In this document: one piece after another, positions 50,933 through 58,174 of the stretch
Numbering within the stretch: the first letter of the stretch is position 1
Layout: every line of letters starts with the position of its first letter
From: Solibacteraceae bacterium
GTDB lineage: Bacteria; Acidobacteriota; Terriglobia; Bryobacterales; Bryobacteraceae
Length of the DNA stretch: 64,000 bases
Direction: 5' to 3'
Assembly (NCBI GenBank): GCA_021324015.1
Contig: JAJPJX010000135.1
Location: 1-64,000 of the forward strand
Made by a program: the position numbers and the translations under genes
Notes under the pieces: generated by a model
What the model was told of the DNA's origin: nothing
The model's database searches: none
The model's input: the letters and a program-made list of their open reading frames with translations, nothing else

Positions 50933-52054
50933 TCAGGCCGCCCGGGCCAGGGCCGGCGGGTCGAGGCGCGCCAGGGCCATGCGCACATAGCGCGGATTCA
51001 GTTCGATACCCAGGAAGCGGCGGCCGTGGGCCAGGGCCACCAGGCCGGTGGTGCCGGCGCCGGCAAACGGATCCAGCACGGTATCGCCAGCTCGAGAACC
51101 CGCCAGCACGCAGGGCTCGACCAGGCGCGGCGGGAATGTGGCGAAGTGAGCTTGCGGGAACGGGAACGTCGGGATGGTCCAGACGGTACGTTTGTTGCGG
51201 CGATCCACCGTTCGCACTACGGCCGCAGAGAAAGATGCATTTTGCTTAGGGCGGAAGCGGCCGTTGCCGATCCCATCGTGGCGCCCGGGCTCGGCGCTCC
51301 AGGCGTTGGGCCACTTCTGCGCTTTGGGGTTCACGCCGGGAGCCCGTATGCCGTTGCACTGGGCGGTCGGAAAGGTCTTCTGTCCCTCCCGTGCGCGATG
51401 CTTGCGTGAGCGATCATGCGCGTTGCCCGTGGTCCGTTCCTGGATGGCCAGGCAATCGTAGTAGTAGCGCCGGCTCTTGCTCAGCAGGAAAAGGTACTCG
51501 TGGCTCTTGGTGGGGCGGGCGCGCACGCTCTCCGGCATGGGGTTGGGCTTGTGCCAGATGATGTCGGAGCGCAGATACCAGCCATCCGCTTGCAGGGCCA
51601 GCGCCATGCGCCAGGGCATCCCCAGCAGATTCTTGCCCCGAAAGCCGTCCCCCAGGTTCAGCCAGAGCGTGCCATCGTCGGCGAGCACGCGCCGCACCTC
51701 GCGGAAGACCGCCACCAGCCGCGCCACATACTCCTCGGGGGTGCGCTCCAGACCGAGTTGCCGATCCACGCGCCGGGCCCCGCAGTGGCGGCAGACTTCG
51801 CGTGCCTGGAGCCAGCCCACCTCTGCGGCTTTCTTGGCTCCGCCGCGGGTGGACGCGGGCGACTGCGCCAGGTTCACGCCGCGGCGCAATTGGCCGGCCC
51901 GGTGCGGACAATCCTTGCGCCCGCCGCGCCAGCGGGCCGTGCCGTAATCGCGCAGGCCGTAATAGGGCGGGGAGGTGATGCAGGTCTGCACGCTCGAATC
52001 CGGCAGCGTGCGCAGCAGGGTCAGGGCATCGCCGGTCAGAATCTGGTAGCTCAT
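50933..52054 (-). CDS. DNA methyltransferase, beta-class (SPPY type)
   Basis: 373 residues. Motif IV TSPPYYGLRDYG (residues 27-38) precedes motif I DPFAGAGTTG (about 328-337), the order of beta-class N4-cytosine/N6-adenine enzymes; SPPY favours N4-cytosine. A Cys cluster CRHCGARR lies in the variable region. No cognate nuclease is adjacent, so it is an orphan that could protect phage DNA. It interrupts the terminase-portal order, as an insertion into the late operon. Confidence 0.88.
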   Translation of the reverse strand: MSYQILTGDALTLLRTLPDSSVQTCITSPPYYGLRDYGTARWRGGRKDCPHRAGQLRRGVNLAQSPASTRGGAKKAAEVGWLQAREVCRHCGARRVDRQLGLERTPEEYVARLVAVFREVRRVLADDGTLWLNLGDGFRGKNLLGMPWRMALALQADGWYLRSDIIWHKPNPMPESVRARPTKSHEYLFLLSKSRRYYYDCLAIQERTTGNAHDRSRKHRAREGQKTFPTAQCNGIRAPGVNPKAQKWPNAWSAEPGRHDGIGNGRFRPKQNASFSAAVVRTVDRRNKRTVWTIPTFPFPQAHFATFPPRLVEPCVLAGSRAGDTVLDPFAGAGTTGLVALAHGRRFLGIELNPRYVRMALARLDPPALARAA

Positions 52055-52097
52055 GGGTAACGGAGCATGGGAGCGGCGCTGCGCCGATCCGATGCGC

Positions 52098-52343
52098 TCA
52101 AGCGTCGCGCAGGTCGAATAGGCGTTTGGCGGCCTGGCGGGCGGCCTCGAAGGCGCGCCGGTCGGGATGGCCGTCGCCTTCCCGGCACTCCTCGATGCGC
52201 AGCGCTTCGGCCGAACAGCCGTGCAGCGCCCGGTAAAATTCGTTCCAGGCGCGGTTCATCTGTTCCACGCGCTCATCAAACGCGGAGGGCTGGAGGCGCG
52301 CCGCCGCCGCGCACAGCCGCAGGAAGGCCTGCCGGGTCAGCAT
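52098..52343 (-). CDS. Hypothetical helical protein, 81 aa
   Basis: Begins MLTRQAFLRLCAAAARLQP, which recalls the Tat-like starts of other genes here but lacks the twin arginine; the rest is helical and charged (WNEFYRALHGCSAEALRIEE). In the small-gene cluster between terminase and portal. Function unknown. Confidence 0.5.
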   Translation of the reverse strand: MLTRQAFLRLCAAAARLQPSAFDERVEQMNRAWNEFYRALHGCSAEALRIEECREGDGHPDRRAFEAARQAAKRLFDLRDA

Positions 52344-52372
52344 TTAGCCGATCATGCCGCTGTCGGCCATGG

Positions 52373-52570
52373 TTAGTGTTTCCTTTTCTTCTTGCGCAGC
52401 ATGGCCGAGAGCGGCATGTGCCGCCCGGCGTGCTGCGGCAGGCTGGACATCTCGCGCCCGTGCATCGCGCCTACCACTTCGGCGGCATACTTCGGGCTCA
52501 TGCCGCTGTCGGTGGCGTGGCCCTCCAGAACGGCATGCGCCAGGCGCACTTCGGCTTGCGAACGCGGCAT
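52373..52570 (-). CDS. Small basic protein of the terminase-portal gap
   Basis: 65 residues from MPRSQAEVRLAHAVLEGHAT; ends HMPLSAMLRKKKRKH. ATG overlaps the preceding gene stop (TAATG). Shares the PLSA(L/M)LR motif with the upstream 55-aa gene, so the two may be related. Unknown role. Confidence 0.55.
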   Translation of the reverse strand: MPRSQAEVRLAHAVLEGHATDSGMSPKYAAEVVGAMHGREMSSLPQHAGRHMPLSAMLRKKKRKH

Positions 52571-52737
52571 TAGTGGTTCCACTCCCGCGCGTTTTCGGCG
52601 AACTGCGCGCGGCGCCGCACTTTCGGATTGCGCGCGTGCTCGGCGCGCAGCAGGGCGCTCAGCGGAATGGTCTTTCCGCGCGGGATGCCCAGGTCGCGGT
52701 GCAACAGGCCGCGGTGGTTTTTCTTAATCTGGATCAT
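52570..52737 (-). CDS. Small basic protein, 55 aa
   Basis: ATG is the complement of 52735-52737. Product MIQIKKNHRGLLHRDLGIPR then GKTIPLSALLRAEHARNPKV and a charged end. Coupled to both neighbours by short overlaps. The family of short GxxxIPLSALL proteins is frequent in phage structural clusters, with no known function. Confidence 0.55.
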   Translation of the reverse strand: MIQIKKNHRGLLHRDLGIPRGKTIPLSALLRAEHARNPKVRRRAQFAENAREWNH

Positions 52738-52939
52738 CGGAGACTCCTTCGATCTGGTTGGCCAGTTCCAGCAAAGCCGCCGCCAGCCCGCGCGCCTGGC
52801 GGGCCTCCAGCCGGCAGGCCGGCGTCAACTCCTCGCCGTCGTAGTCCACGATGGAGGCGCCCCGCAGGACCAGGCCCACGGATTCCACGCCTTCGCCTTC
52901 GTCTACGAAGACCTCGATACTGGCCGCATCGGCCGGCAT
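52724..52939 (-). CDS. Hypothetical small acidic protein
   Basis: 71 residues; MPADAASIEVFVDEGEGVES, then an alternating strand/helix layout ending EGVSDDPD. Overlaps the next gene by 14 nt and abuts the previous (52940). No family recognised. Confidence 0.55.
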   Translation of the reverse strand: MPADAASIEVFVDEGEGVESVGLVLRGASIVDYDGEELTPACRLEARQARGLAAALLELANQIEGVSDDPD

Positions 52940-53179
52940 CTACTCCTCCCCGAAGGTCTGGTCGATGTGATCGTGCAGCGCGGCCATGTCGGCGTGCGCG
53001 TCGGGCGCCGGCTCGCGGTAGTCCATCATCGGGACGCCGCGCTTGGGCGTGGGCATTTCCCGCCGCGTGTGGCTGATGAAGCCGCCGTTGTTGGCGCGCT
53101 CGATGTGCATGCCGATGGCCTTGCCTTTGGGCGCAGGCTTCTTGCCGGCGTGGGCGGTGACGTGTGCTTTCGTGGGCAT
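52940..53179 (-). CDS. Hypothetical small basic protein
   Basis: 79 residues; Lys-rich start (AGKKPAPKGKAIGMHIERAN) with a GGFISHTRR segment and an acidic C-terminus (MAALHDHIDQTFGEE). Similar mini-proteins with a GGFxxxHRR core sit near phage terminase genes. Function unknown. Confidence 0.55.
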   Translation of the reverse strand: MPTKAHVTAHAGKKPAPKGKAIGMHIERANNGGFISHTRREMPTPKRGVPMMDYREPAPDAHADMAALHDHIDQTFGEE

Positions 53180-53233
53180 GGGTAACTCCTGGAACTGCGG
53201 GGTGAGAACTTAGGGGAGACTTAGGGGAAACGC

Positions 53234-54691
53234 TTAGGCCATCCAACTGCCGGGGCCGGCCTGGCCACCCCCGCGGAACGGATCCACGTAGCCGCCGGCC
53301 GCCGGGGAGGGCGGCGGGGCCACCTTGGCGCGCGCCCGCCCGCTCATCCAGGCGTAGCGCGTGGCATCCATCAGGTGATCGTCCTCTTTGACCACCCGGC
53401 CCTTTTCGTCGCGGTGGTAGCGGCGGAATTCACTGATCCAGTTGGCCAGCGTTTCAAAGACCTTGAGCCGCCCGCTGGAAAGCGCCTGCCAGACCTCATA
53501 GATGCCGGTCTCCACGGCGTTTTCGGCGGGCTCCAGGTCCAGCCCCAACTGGCCGTACATCTCCATCAGGTTGCGGCCGTCGATCTGCGAAGAGGCCAGG
53601 CAGGACGGATCAATCACGCCCGGGATCCACTTGCCCGGCGCCGTAATCCCCGCCGCGTGGACCGCCGGCTCGGCTTGGCTGCGGTAATACTCGTGCCAGG
53701 CGTACCAGGTGCCGGTGTCTCGATCCAGCGCCAGCCAGAGCGCCGCGGTGCGGCGCCAGCCCACATCCATGCCGTAGACCCGCGGCCAATGCGCCGGCAA
53801 CGGGCGCGGCGGCACCAGGATGTCGGACTCCGCCAGCGGGTAGATGGCCCCCACGCCCAACTGCGGGATGCCCCGCGTGCGCGCGTCCCGCTGGTAGGCC
53901 GGCGTGGAGGCGATCAGTTGCGCCTTGGCCTCCGCGGTCAGGTGCGGCACATCGTCCCAGGTGGCCTGCGTGACGTGCTTGACCAGGCGCACGGCGTCGG
54001 ATTCCGGCTCGAAGAAACTTTTGACCACTTCACTCATGCCGTTGAGCGGCGTGAACGTGGTATAGAGCACCCCGTCCGTGGTGGCGGTGCGGTACAGGCA
54101 CTCGGTATACACGCCCAGGTCCGGCTCCTCGTCGCACCAGATGGCGTGTTTGGCGGTGCCCTCGAAACTCTTGCGCCCGCTCTCGTAGCTCTTGAGCCCG
54201 ATCATCGAGCGCCCGCCCGAGACGTGCTCGACCCAAATGGTATCCGCGGCGTTGGGCAGCCCCTGTTTGTTGGCCACATGCACGATGCGGTGGCCCGGGA
54301 GCATGCCGGTGCCGCGCGCGCCTTCCGGTCCCAGCAGCTTCTCCTGCACGATGTCGCGGGTGGTCTGGTTGGTGGTGCCGCAGGCCCAGGCGTCGATGGC
54401 CTTGGAGAAGCGCTTGCCCGTCCACCAGGGCGGATAGATGCCGGTGGCGTGACAGGTCAGCTCGAAGGCGCCCGCCTCGGTCTTGCCGGTGCGGTTGCCG
54501 GCCGCGAACAGCCGTTCGCGGAACTGCGCGCCTGCGGCGAAGAATTCCAGGTGCCGCGCGTACAACTCGCGCCGGCAGGGGCCTACCGCGGGGAAGATGC
54601 GGCTAAACTTGTTCTGCTGCCGGCGGCGCAGTTCCGCCTCCAGCATCGGCAGTGTCCTGCAGCTTTCGGGCAACGCCAATAAGGCACTCAA
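53234..54691 (-). CDS. Terminase large subunit
   Basis: 485 residues. Walker A AAGNRTGKT (about 63-71), Walker B AIWCDEEP (about 183-190) and, later, the RNase-H-like nuclease part with an Asp in YGMDVGWRRTAA (about 313) and C-terminal Asp in DHLMDATRYAW. Packages DNA with the small subunit at 54603. The listed start overlaps terS by 89 nt; Met16 (54646) is a shorter option. Confidence 0.9.
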   Translation of the reverse strand: MSALLALPESCRTLPMLEAELRRRQQNKFSRIFPAVGPCRRELYARHLEFFAAGAQFRERLFAAGNRTGKTEAGAFELTCHATGIYPPWWTGKRFSKAIDAWACGTTNQTTRDIVQEKLLGPEGARGTGMLPGHRIVHVANKQGLPNAADTIWVEHVSGGRSMIGLKSYESGRKSFEGTAKHAIWCDEEPDLGVYTECLYRTATTDGVLYTTFTPLNGMSEVVKSFFEPESDAVRLVKHVTQATWDDVPHLTAEAKAQLIASTPAYQRDARTRGIPQLGVGAIYPLAESDILVPPRPLPAHWPRVYGMDVGWRRTAALWLALDRDTGTWYAWHEYYRSQAEPAVHAAGITAPGKWIPGVIDPSCLASSQIDGRNLMEMYGQLGLDLEPAENAVETGIYEVWQALSSGRLKVFETLANWISEFRRYHRDEKGRVVKEDDHLMDATRYAWMSGRARAKVAPPPSPAAGGYVDPFRGGGQAGPGSWMA

Positions 54692-55115
54692 GTTCGGTAT
54701 CGCTCAGTTGCGCCAGGGTGGCGTCGGTGAATTCGATGGGGCCGCCCGCCGGGCCGCTGTGCTCCACGCTGCTGCGCTCCCGGTACTTCTCGGGCAGTGC
54801 GCCCTTCAGCAAAAATTGCAGTAGGCCATCGGAATAGCGCCGAATGTAGCCGCAGCGGTTGCCCTGGTAAAAGACCGGTTCCAGCACGCCGCGGGTAGCC
54901 CGCCGGATGGCTTCATCTTCCAGGCTGGCCCCGGCCTGGTCGCGGCAGGCGTGGAAGACCTTGGCGTAGGCGCGATCCTGCTTCAGACGCTTATAGTGCG
55001 CGTTGCGGCTGATGCCGGCGCGTTTGGCGGCCAGGGTGACGGATCCGCTCTCGCGGTATTCCTCCAGGAAGGCCACCAGCTTGGAAGGTTTGGAGGGTTT
55101 CTTCTGGCGCTTCAT
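54603..55115 (-). CDS. Terminase small subunit
   Basis: About 170 residues from the Met of MKRQKKPSKPSKLVAFLEEY. N-terminal HTH (GSVTLAAKRAGISRNAHYKR), central helical region and acidic C-terminus, as in terminase small subunits. ATGA-coupled to the 45-aa gene upstream; overlaps the large subunit. Confidence 0.8.
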   Translation of the reverse strand: MKRQKKPSKPSKLVAFLEEYRESGSVTLAAKRAGISRNAHYKRLKQDRAYAKVFHACRDQAGASLEDEAIRRATRGVLEPVFYQGNRCGYIRRYSDGLLQFLLKGALPEKYRERSSVEHSGPAGGPIEFTDATLAQLSDTELECLIGVARKLQDTADAGGGTAPPAAEQV

Positions 55116-55249
55116 CGTCGCGGGAGCTTCCGCCGCTGGCGCCGGGCGCGCCGCCGCGGACGCTGCCCGGGCAGGTCCCAAATGAGCCAGTCCTGCAGGC
55201 CGCGCTCCTCGTCCTCGTCTTGAAACACCGGATCCAGCCAGGCACTCAT
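55112..55249 (-). CDS. 45-aa protein upstream of the small terminase
   Basis: ATG is the complement of 55247-55249; TGA overlaps the terminase start. Acidic middle (DPVFQDEDEERGLQDWLIWD) and an extremely Arg-rich end (RPRRRARRQRRK). Short size, but coupling is exact. May bind DNA or the terminase; unknown. Confidence 0.5.
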   Translation of the reverse strand: MSAWLDPVFQDEDEERGLQDWLIWDLPGQRPRRRARRQRRKLPRR

Positions 55250-55277
55250 GCCAGGTCTCCGTACCAGCGCCAGAAGC

Positions 55278-55547
55278 TCAGCTCGGCCAGCGGTTCAGGC
55301 AGTAGTCGATCTGTGCCAGGATGCGCTGGACTTCCGCCTGCTCCATCTCGATCCACCGCCGCCGGCCCTGGCGCAGCACCGGGCGGTGGCTCAGCCACTC
55401 CTGCAGCCCCAGCAACAGGCAGGCCGCCTCGCGGGTTACCTCGGTCTCGCATTCCGGTCCCGCCACGCCGCGCTCACCACCAGCAGGGGCAGGCTTGCCG
55501 CCCGCATCCTCCACTTTTACCCGTCTCCTACGCGGATTCACAGCCAC
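55278..55547 (-). CDS. Hypothetical small phage protein
   Basis: 89 residues with GTG start 55547: Arg-rich start (NPRRRRVKVED), middle, and an ending helix LAQIDYCLNRWPS. A short open frame (ending 55246) overlaps its 3' end and codes SFWRWYGDLA before the next ATG; whether this belongs to a separate or frameshifted gene is unclear. Confidence 0.5.
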   Translation of the reverse strand: MAVNPRRRRVKVEDAGGKPAPAGGERGVAGPECETEVTREAACLLLGLQEWLSHRPVLRQGRRRWIEMEQAEVQRILAQIDYCLNRWPS

Positions 55548-55550
55548 AAC

Positions 55551-55781
55551 TCAGGCGCCCTCCGGTTGTTCCAAGCGGGGGTGCCCGCGCCCGTGCGCCC
55601 GCGCGTGGCGCTCGCGGCAGACGTTCTCCCGCACATAGGTGCGCTCCATGTAGTCCTTCAGCTCGTTGATGGTGCGCTGCAATTCCGCGGCCATGGAGAG
55701 TTTCACGTAGATGCCCAGGGCGGTGCTGATGAGCGAGAACAGGGCCAGCACGAACATGAGCGTGGGCATGTGATCGGCCAT
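55551..55781 (-). CDS. Single-helix membrane protein with coiled coil
   Basis: 76 residues from MADHMPTLMFVLALFSLIST: one transmembrane helix, then ELQRTINELKDYMERTYVRE and a His/Arg-rich end. Shape is that of small phage membrane proteins beside lysis genes, here near the head of the late operon. Unknown function. Confidence 0.55.
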   Translation of the reverse strand: MADHMPTLMFVLALFSLISTALGIYVKLSMAAELQRTINELKDYMERTYVRENVCRERHARAHGRGHPRLEQPEGA

Positions 55782-55866
55782 GGGGGCGTTTCTCACGGGG
55801 ACGGAGCGCGGCAGGCCCGGCGCGCGCAAGGCCTGCCGCCAGATAAAGGAGGGGGCTCCGTTCTGT

Positions 55867-56391
55867 CTAGGCAGCTCGAGGAATTTCGGGGGCGGATGCC
55901 AGGCGGCGCAGACTGTCGGCGTCCACTTCGGCGGCTAGGGAGCGGTGCATCAGGTCCACCGACACCACCACGCGGCAGGCGTCTTTGGTGCGCACCACGA
56001 GGCCCTCCAGGCCGGCCAGTGGGCCGCGCTCGACCAAGACTCGATCGCCACTATGGAGGTACATCCAGGGCACCACGGGCACCGCGGGGGTCTCTACCAG
56101 GCGCCGCACGGCGCCGATCTGCTCGTCGGGCACGGCCACGGGGCCGCGGGCGTCTCCCAGGATGTGCAGCACGTGGGGCACTTGCAGGATGGGCAGCCGG
56201 GCGTCGGCGCGGAAGCGCGCGAACAGATAGCTCGGGAAAACCGGTCGCTCCAGGATCTTGCGCCGGTCACTCCAGCGCGTTTCGATGCGGAACACCGGCA
56301 GGAAGGCCTGGATGCCGCGGCGGGTCAGCAGCCCGCGCACGGTGGCCTCGCGTCCGGTGCGCACCATCAGCGCGTACCAGCCTTCAGGCAC
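55867..56391 (-). CDS. NusG-family antiterminator, UpxY/LoaP-like
   Basis: 174 residues. N-terminal NGN-like domain WYALMVRTGREATVRGLLTR, WSDRRKILERPVFPSYLFAR, then KOW-like YLHSGDRVLVERGPLAGLEG followed by VSVDLMHRSLAAEVDADSL. This is the pattern of specialised NusG paralogues (UpxY, LoaP) that let polymerase run through terminators in long operons. It stands near the head of a roughly 37-kb leftward late region, so it probably controls late transcription. Confidence 0.85.
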   Translation of the reverse strand: MPEGWYALMVRTGREATVRGLLTRRGIQAFLPVFRIETRWSDRRKILERPVFPSYLFARFRADARLPILQVPHVLHILGDARGPVAVPDEQIGAVRRLVETPAVPVVPWMYLHSGDRVLVERGPLAGLEGLVVRTKDACRVVVSVDLMHRSLAAEVDADSLRRLASAPEIPRAA

Positions 56392-56437
56392 AGCTACCGC
56401 CGGCGAAGTCCCATCGCACGCGGGAAACTTCGATATC

Positions 56438-56875
56438 TCAGGCAGCCTGCGCCACCACTTCGGAGGCCTTGGCCACCGCTACGACTTTCCGGGCGCCAGT
56501 GCGCGCTTCGGAGAGGATCCACGCGTGTTGCTCCGCGGGAATGTAGCGGTCGATGGCTGCCAGCGGAATGGTCACCAGTTCCATCACTTGGTCCAGGCCG
56601 ATGGCCCGCCGCAGCAAGGCCCAGGCTTTCCAGGGCTTGGTGATGGTGCGCTGGTTCTGGCGCGTGCCGATCTGCACGCTGTAGCGCCGGCCTTCCGCCT
56701 GCGCCGTCGCGGCGCCGTCCAGGTCCGCGTACCAGCTTAAAATCTGCTCTTTTAGGGCCTTGTGGCGTTCGGTTTTGGGTTTGAATTCAGCGATTTGGCG
56801 CTCCAACTCCCCGAATTCATCCACGATGGCCAACCGCCGGGCCTGCTCTTGAGCCAGCTCAATGCTGGGAATCAC
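56438..56875 (-). CDS. Hypothetical phage protein, possible first late gene
   Basis: 145 residues from MIPSIELAQEQARRLAIVDE. A long helix (LERQIAEFKPKTERHKALKE) leads to a beta-rich middle (YSVQIGTRQNQRTITKP) and a C-terminal part with ERTG-like SEARTGARKV. The layout resembles Gam/host-nuclease-inhibitor-like proteins, but not strongly enough for a name. Begins next to the divergent LuxR-pair promoter area. Confidence 0.55.
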   Translation of the reverse strand: MIPSIELAQEQARRLAIVDEFGELERQIAEFKPKTERHKALKEQILSWYADLDGAATAQAEGRRYSVQIGTRQNQRTITKPWKAWALLRRAIGLDQVMELVTIPLAAIDRYIPAEQHAWILSEARTGARKVVAVAKASEVVAQAA

Positions 56876-56897
56876 GCTCTTATTTTATGCACGATTT

Positions 56898-56913
56898 CAT
56901 ACAATGAGGTATG
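56898..56913. promoter_or_regulatory. Dyad between divergent regulators
   Basis: CATAC (56898-56902) and GTATG (56909-56913) flank six bases, in AT-rich sequence between the leftward gene (start 56875) and the rightward LuxR-type pair (start 56979). A likely regulator-binding site; no -35/-10 pair is clear. Confidence 0.4.
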
Positions 56914-56978
56914 CTTATCTTCTGGCGGTACGAAACTGGCGGCGCCTGTCAGGGACGTACTAGAACTAAAGTGGTGGG

Positions 56979-57209
56979 ATGCGCCGGCTAAGCGGCGGGA
57001 CGGATGGCCCGGAGTGGCGCCTGTCGCTGCGGGAGGCCCAGGTGTTAGCCCTGGTCTGCGGGGGATGCTCGAACAAGGAAATTGCGGCGTTGCTGGGGCT
57101 CACCCCGGGCACGGCGGGCACGTATGTGGCGCGCCTGGCGCGGGCCGTGGGCGCGCGCAACCGGGTGCAGTTGGCGATGTGGGGCCTGGAGTGGCGCAAG
57201 GCGGCATGA
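56979..57209 (+). CDS. LuxR-type HTH protein, copy 1
   Basis: 76 residues consisting almost only of a LuxR/GerE HTH: LSLREAQVLALVCGGCSNKE, IAALLGLTPGTAGTYVARLA then ARNRVQLAMWGLEW. No receiver or sensor domain. ATGA-coupled to a second HTH protein. Divergent from the late operon, so a switch role is plausible. Confidence 0.75.
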   Translation: MRRLSGGTDGPEWRLSLREAQVLALVCGGCSNKEIAALLGLTPGTAGTYVARLARAVGARNRVQLAMWGLEWRKAA

Positions 57210-57445
57210 AAGTCACCAAGCGCCAAGCCGACCTCGCCGCGCTGGTGGCCGAGGGCCTGGCCAACAAAGAGATTGCTTATCGGCTGGGACTCAGCGAGGG
57301 CACGGTGAAAGTCTACTTATCCGCGTTGTTCGAGCGCGTCGGCGTCGAGAACCGCGCGGGCTTAGCCGCGTGGTGGCTGCGCCGGCAGGCGGCCGAGTGC
57401 CACTCGCTCATCTGCCCGTACTGCCAAGCAGTCTTCGCGGCGTAG
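57206..57445 (+). CDS. LuxR-type HTH protein, copy 2, with C-terminal Cys pair
   Basis: 79 residues: TKRQADLAALVAEGLANKEI, AYRLGLSEGTVKVYLSALFE then NRAGLAAWWLRR, followed by CHSLICPYC, which could bind a metal. Same minimal layout as copy 1 but diverged. Together they may form a heterodimer; inferred. Confidence 0.75.
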   Translation: MKVTKRQADLAALVAEGLANKEIAYRLGLSEGTVKVYLSALFERVGVENRAGLAAWWLRRQAAECHSLICPYCQAVFAA

Positions 57446-57490
57446 AATAGACCGCAAGGTAGGTTCCATCGAACAGACCGGGGGCCGGGC

Positions 57491-57787
57491 TCACGCGCGG
57501 CCCTGCTTGACCATCTCGCCGAAGTCCCTGAGTTCCTGATGCAAGTCTTCCATGATCTGGAGGTCTGCGTCGGTGGGTTCCGATTCCGGGGCGAAAGCCT
57601 GGATCACGCGAAACAGGATGGACTCGGCGCCGGCGTAGAAGGCCCGCCGCATCTCCCGCCGCTGAATCTCACTCACGCCAGGCGGGAGAACGGCGCGGGC
57701 GAACTGGTCCCACTGCTCGGCCATCCGCAGGCGTTTCGGGGCGGGCGTAGGGAGCAACGATTTCGGCCGGCGAAAGTTGTGGCTCAT
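57491..57787 (-). CDS. Hypothetical phage protein
   Basis: 98 residues from MSHNFRRPKSLLPTPAPKRL. Helical domain with QWDQFARAVLPPGVSEIQRR, EMRRAFYAGAESILFRVIQA and ESEPTDADLQIMEDLHQELR, a layout I recognise from small phage proteins with the AFYAGA motif; function not known. Convergent with the LuxR pair. Confidence 0.6.
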   Translation of the reverse strand: MSHNFRRPKSLLPTPAPKRLRMAEQWDQFARAVLPPGVSEIQRREMRRAFYAGAESILFRVIQAFAPESEPTDADLQIMEDLHQELRDFGEMVKQGRA

Positions 57788-57853
57788 GACTGCCCTCACG
57801 GGAGCCAGTTGGTCATGCGGCCGGCGGCCTCGCCGCGCGAATCTGCCCGCTCC

Positions 57854-58174
57854 TCAAACGTAATCTCCCGGCCGTGCGTCCAGCTCCGGGTGGTTGCCCA
57901 GATCTAGCAGTTCCGCGTGCGCCGCAAAGCCGTGCTCCTGGAGCTTGGCGATCATGCCGGCGATGAAGGCCCGCGCGGTGTCGGCCGTTGGCCCGCAGTT
58001 GCGCGGATGCCGCAGAGCCAGTTGCAGGTTGCCCACCAGGGCCAGCACGGCGGCCAGATCCAGATGCACGGGGAAGATCAGATCGTCCGGCGCGGCGTCC
58101 TGCTCGGCCGCTACGCGCGCCAGCAAGCGCTCCTGATAGGCCGTGGAGGCCTCCATGCGCGTGAGGTTGCTCAT
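57854..58174 (-). CDS. Hypothetical phage protein
   Basis: 106 residues: helical, with LAAVLALVGNLQLALRHPRN and GPTADTARAFIAGMIAKLQE. Similar short helical proteins lie next to replication genes in other phages. Stop 57854; start overlaps the initiator stop by 4 nt. Confidence 0.55.
   Translation of the reverse strand: MSNLTRMEASTAYQERLLARVAAEQDAAPDDLIFPVHLDLAAVLALVGNLQLALRHPRNCGPTADTARAFIAGMIAKLQEHGFAAHAELLDLGNHPELDARPGDYV

Noticed and set aside
49099-51249. 716-aa rightward frame antisense to portal
   Set aside because: Portal and methyltransferase motifs on the other strand are clear; no RBS.
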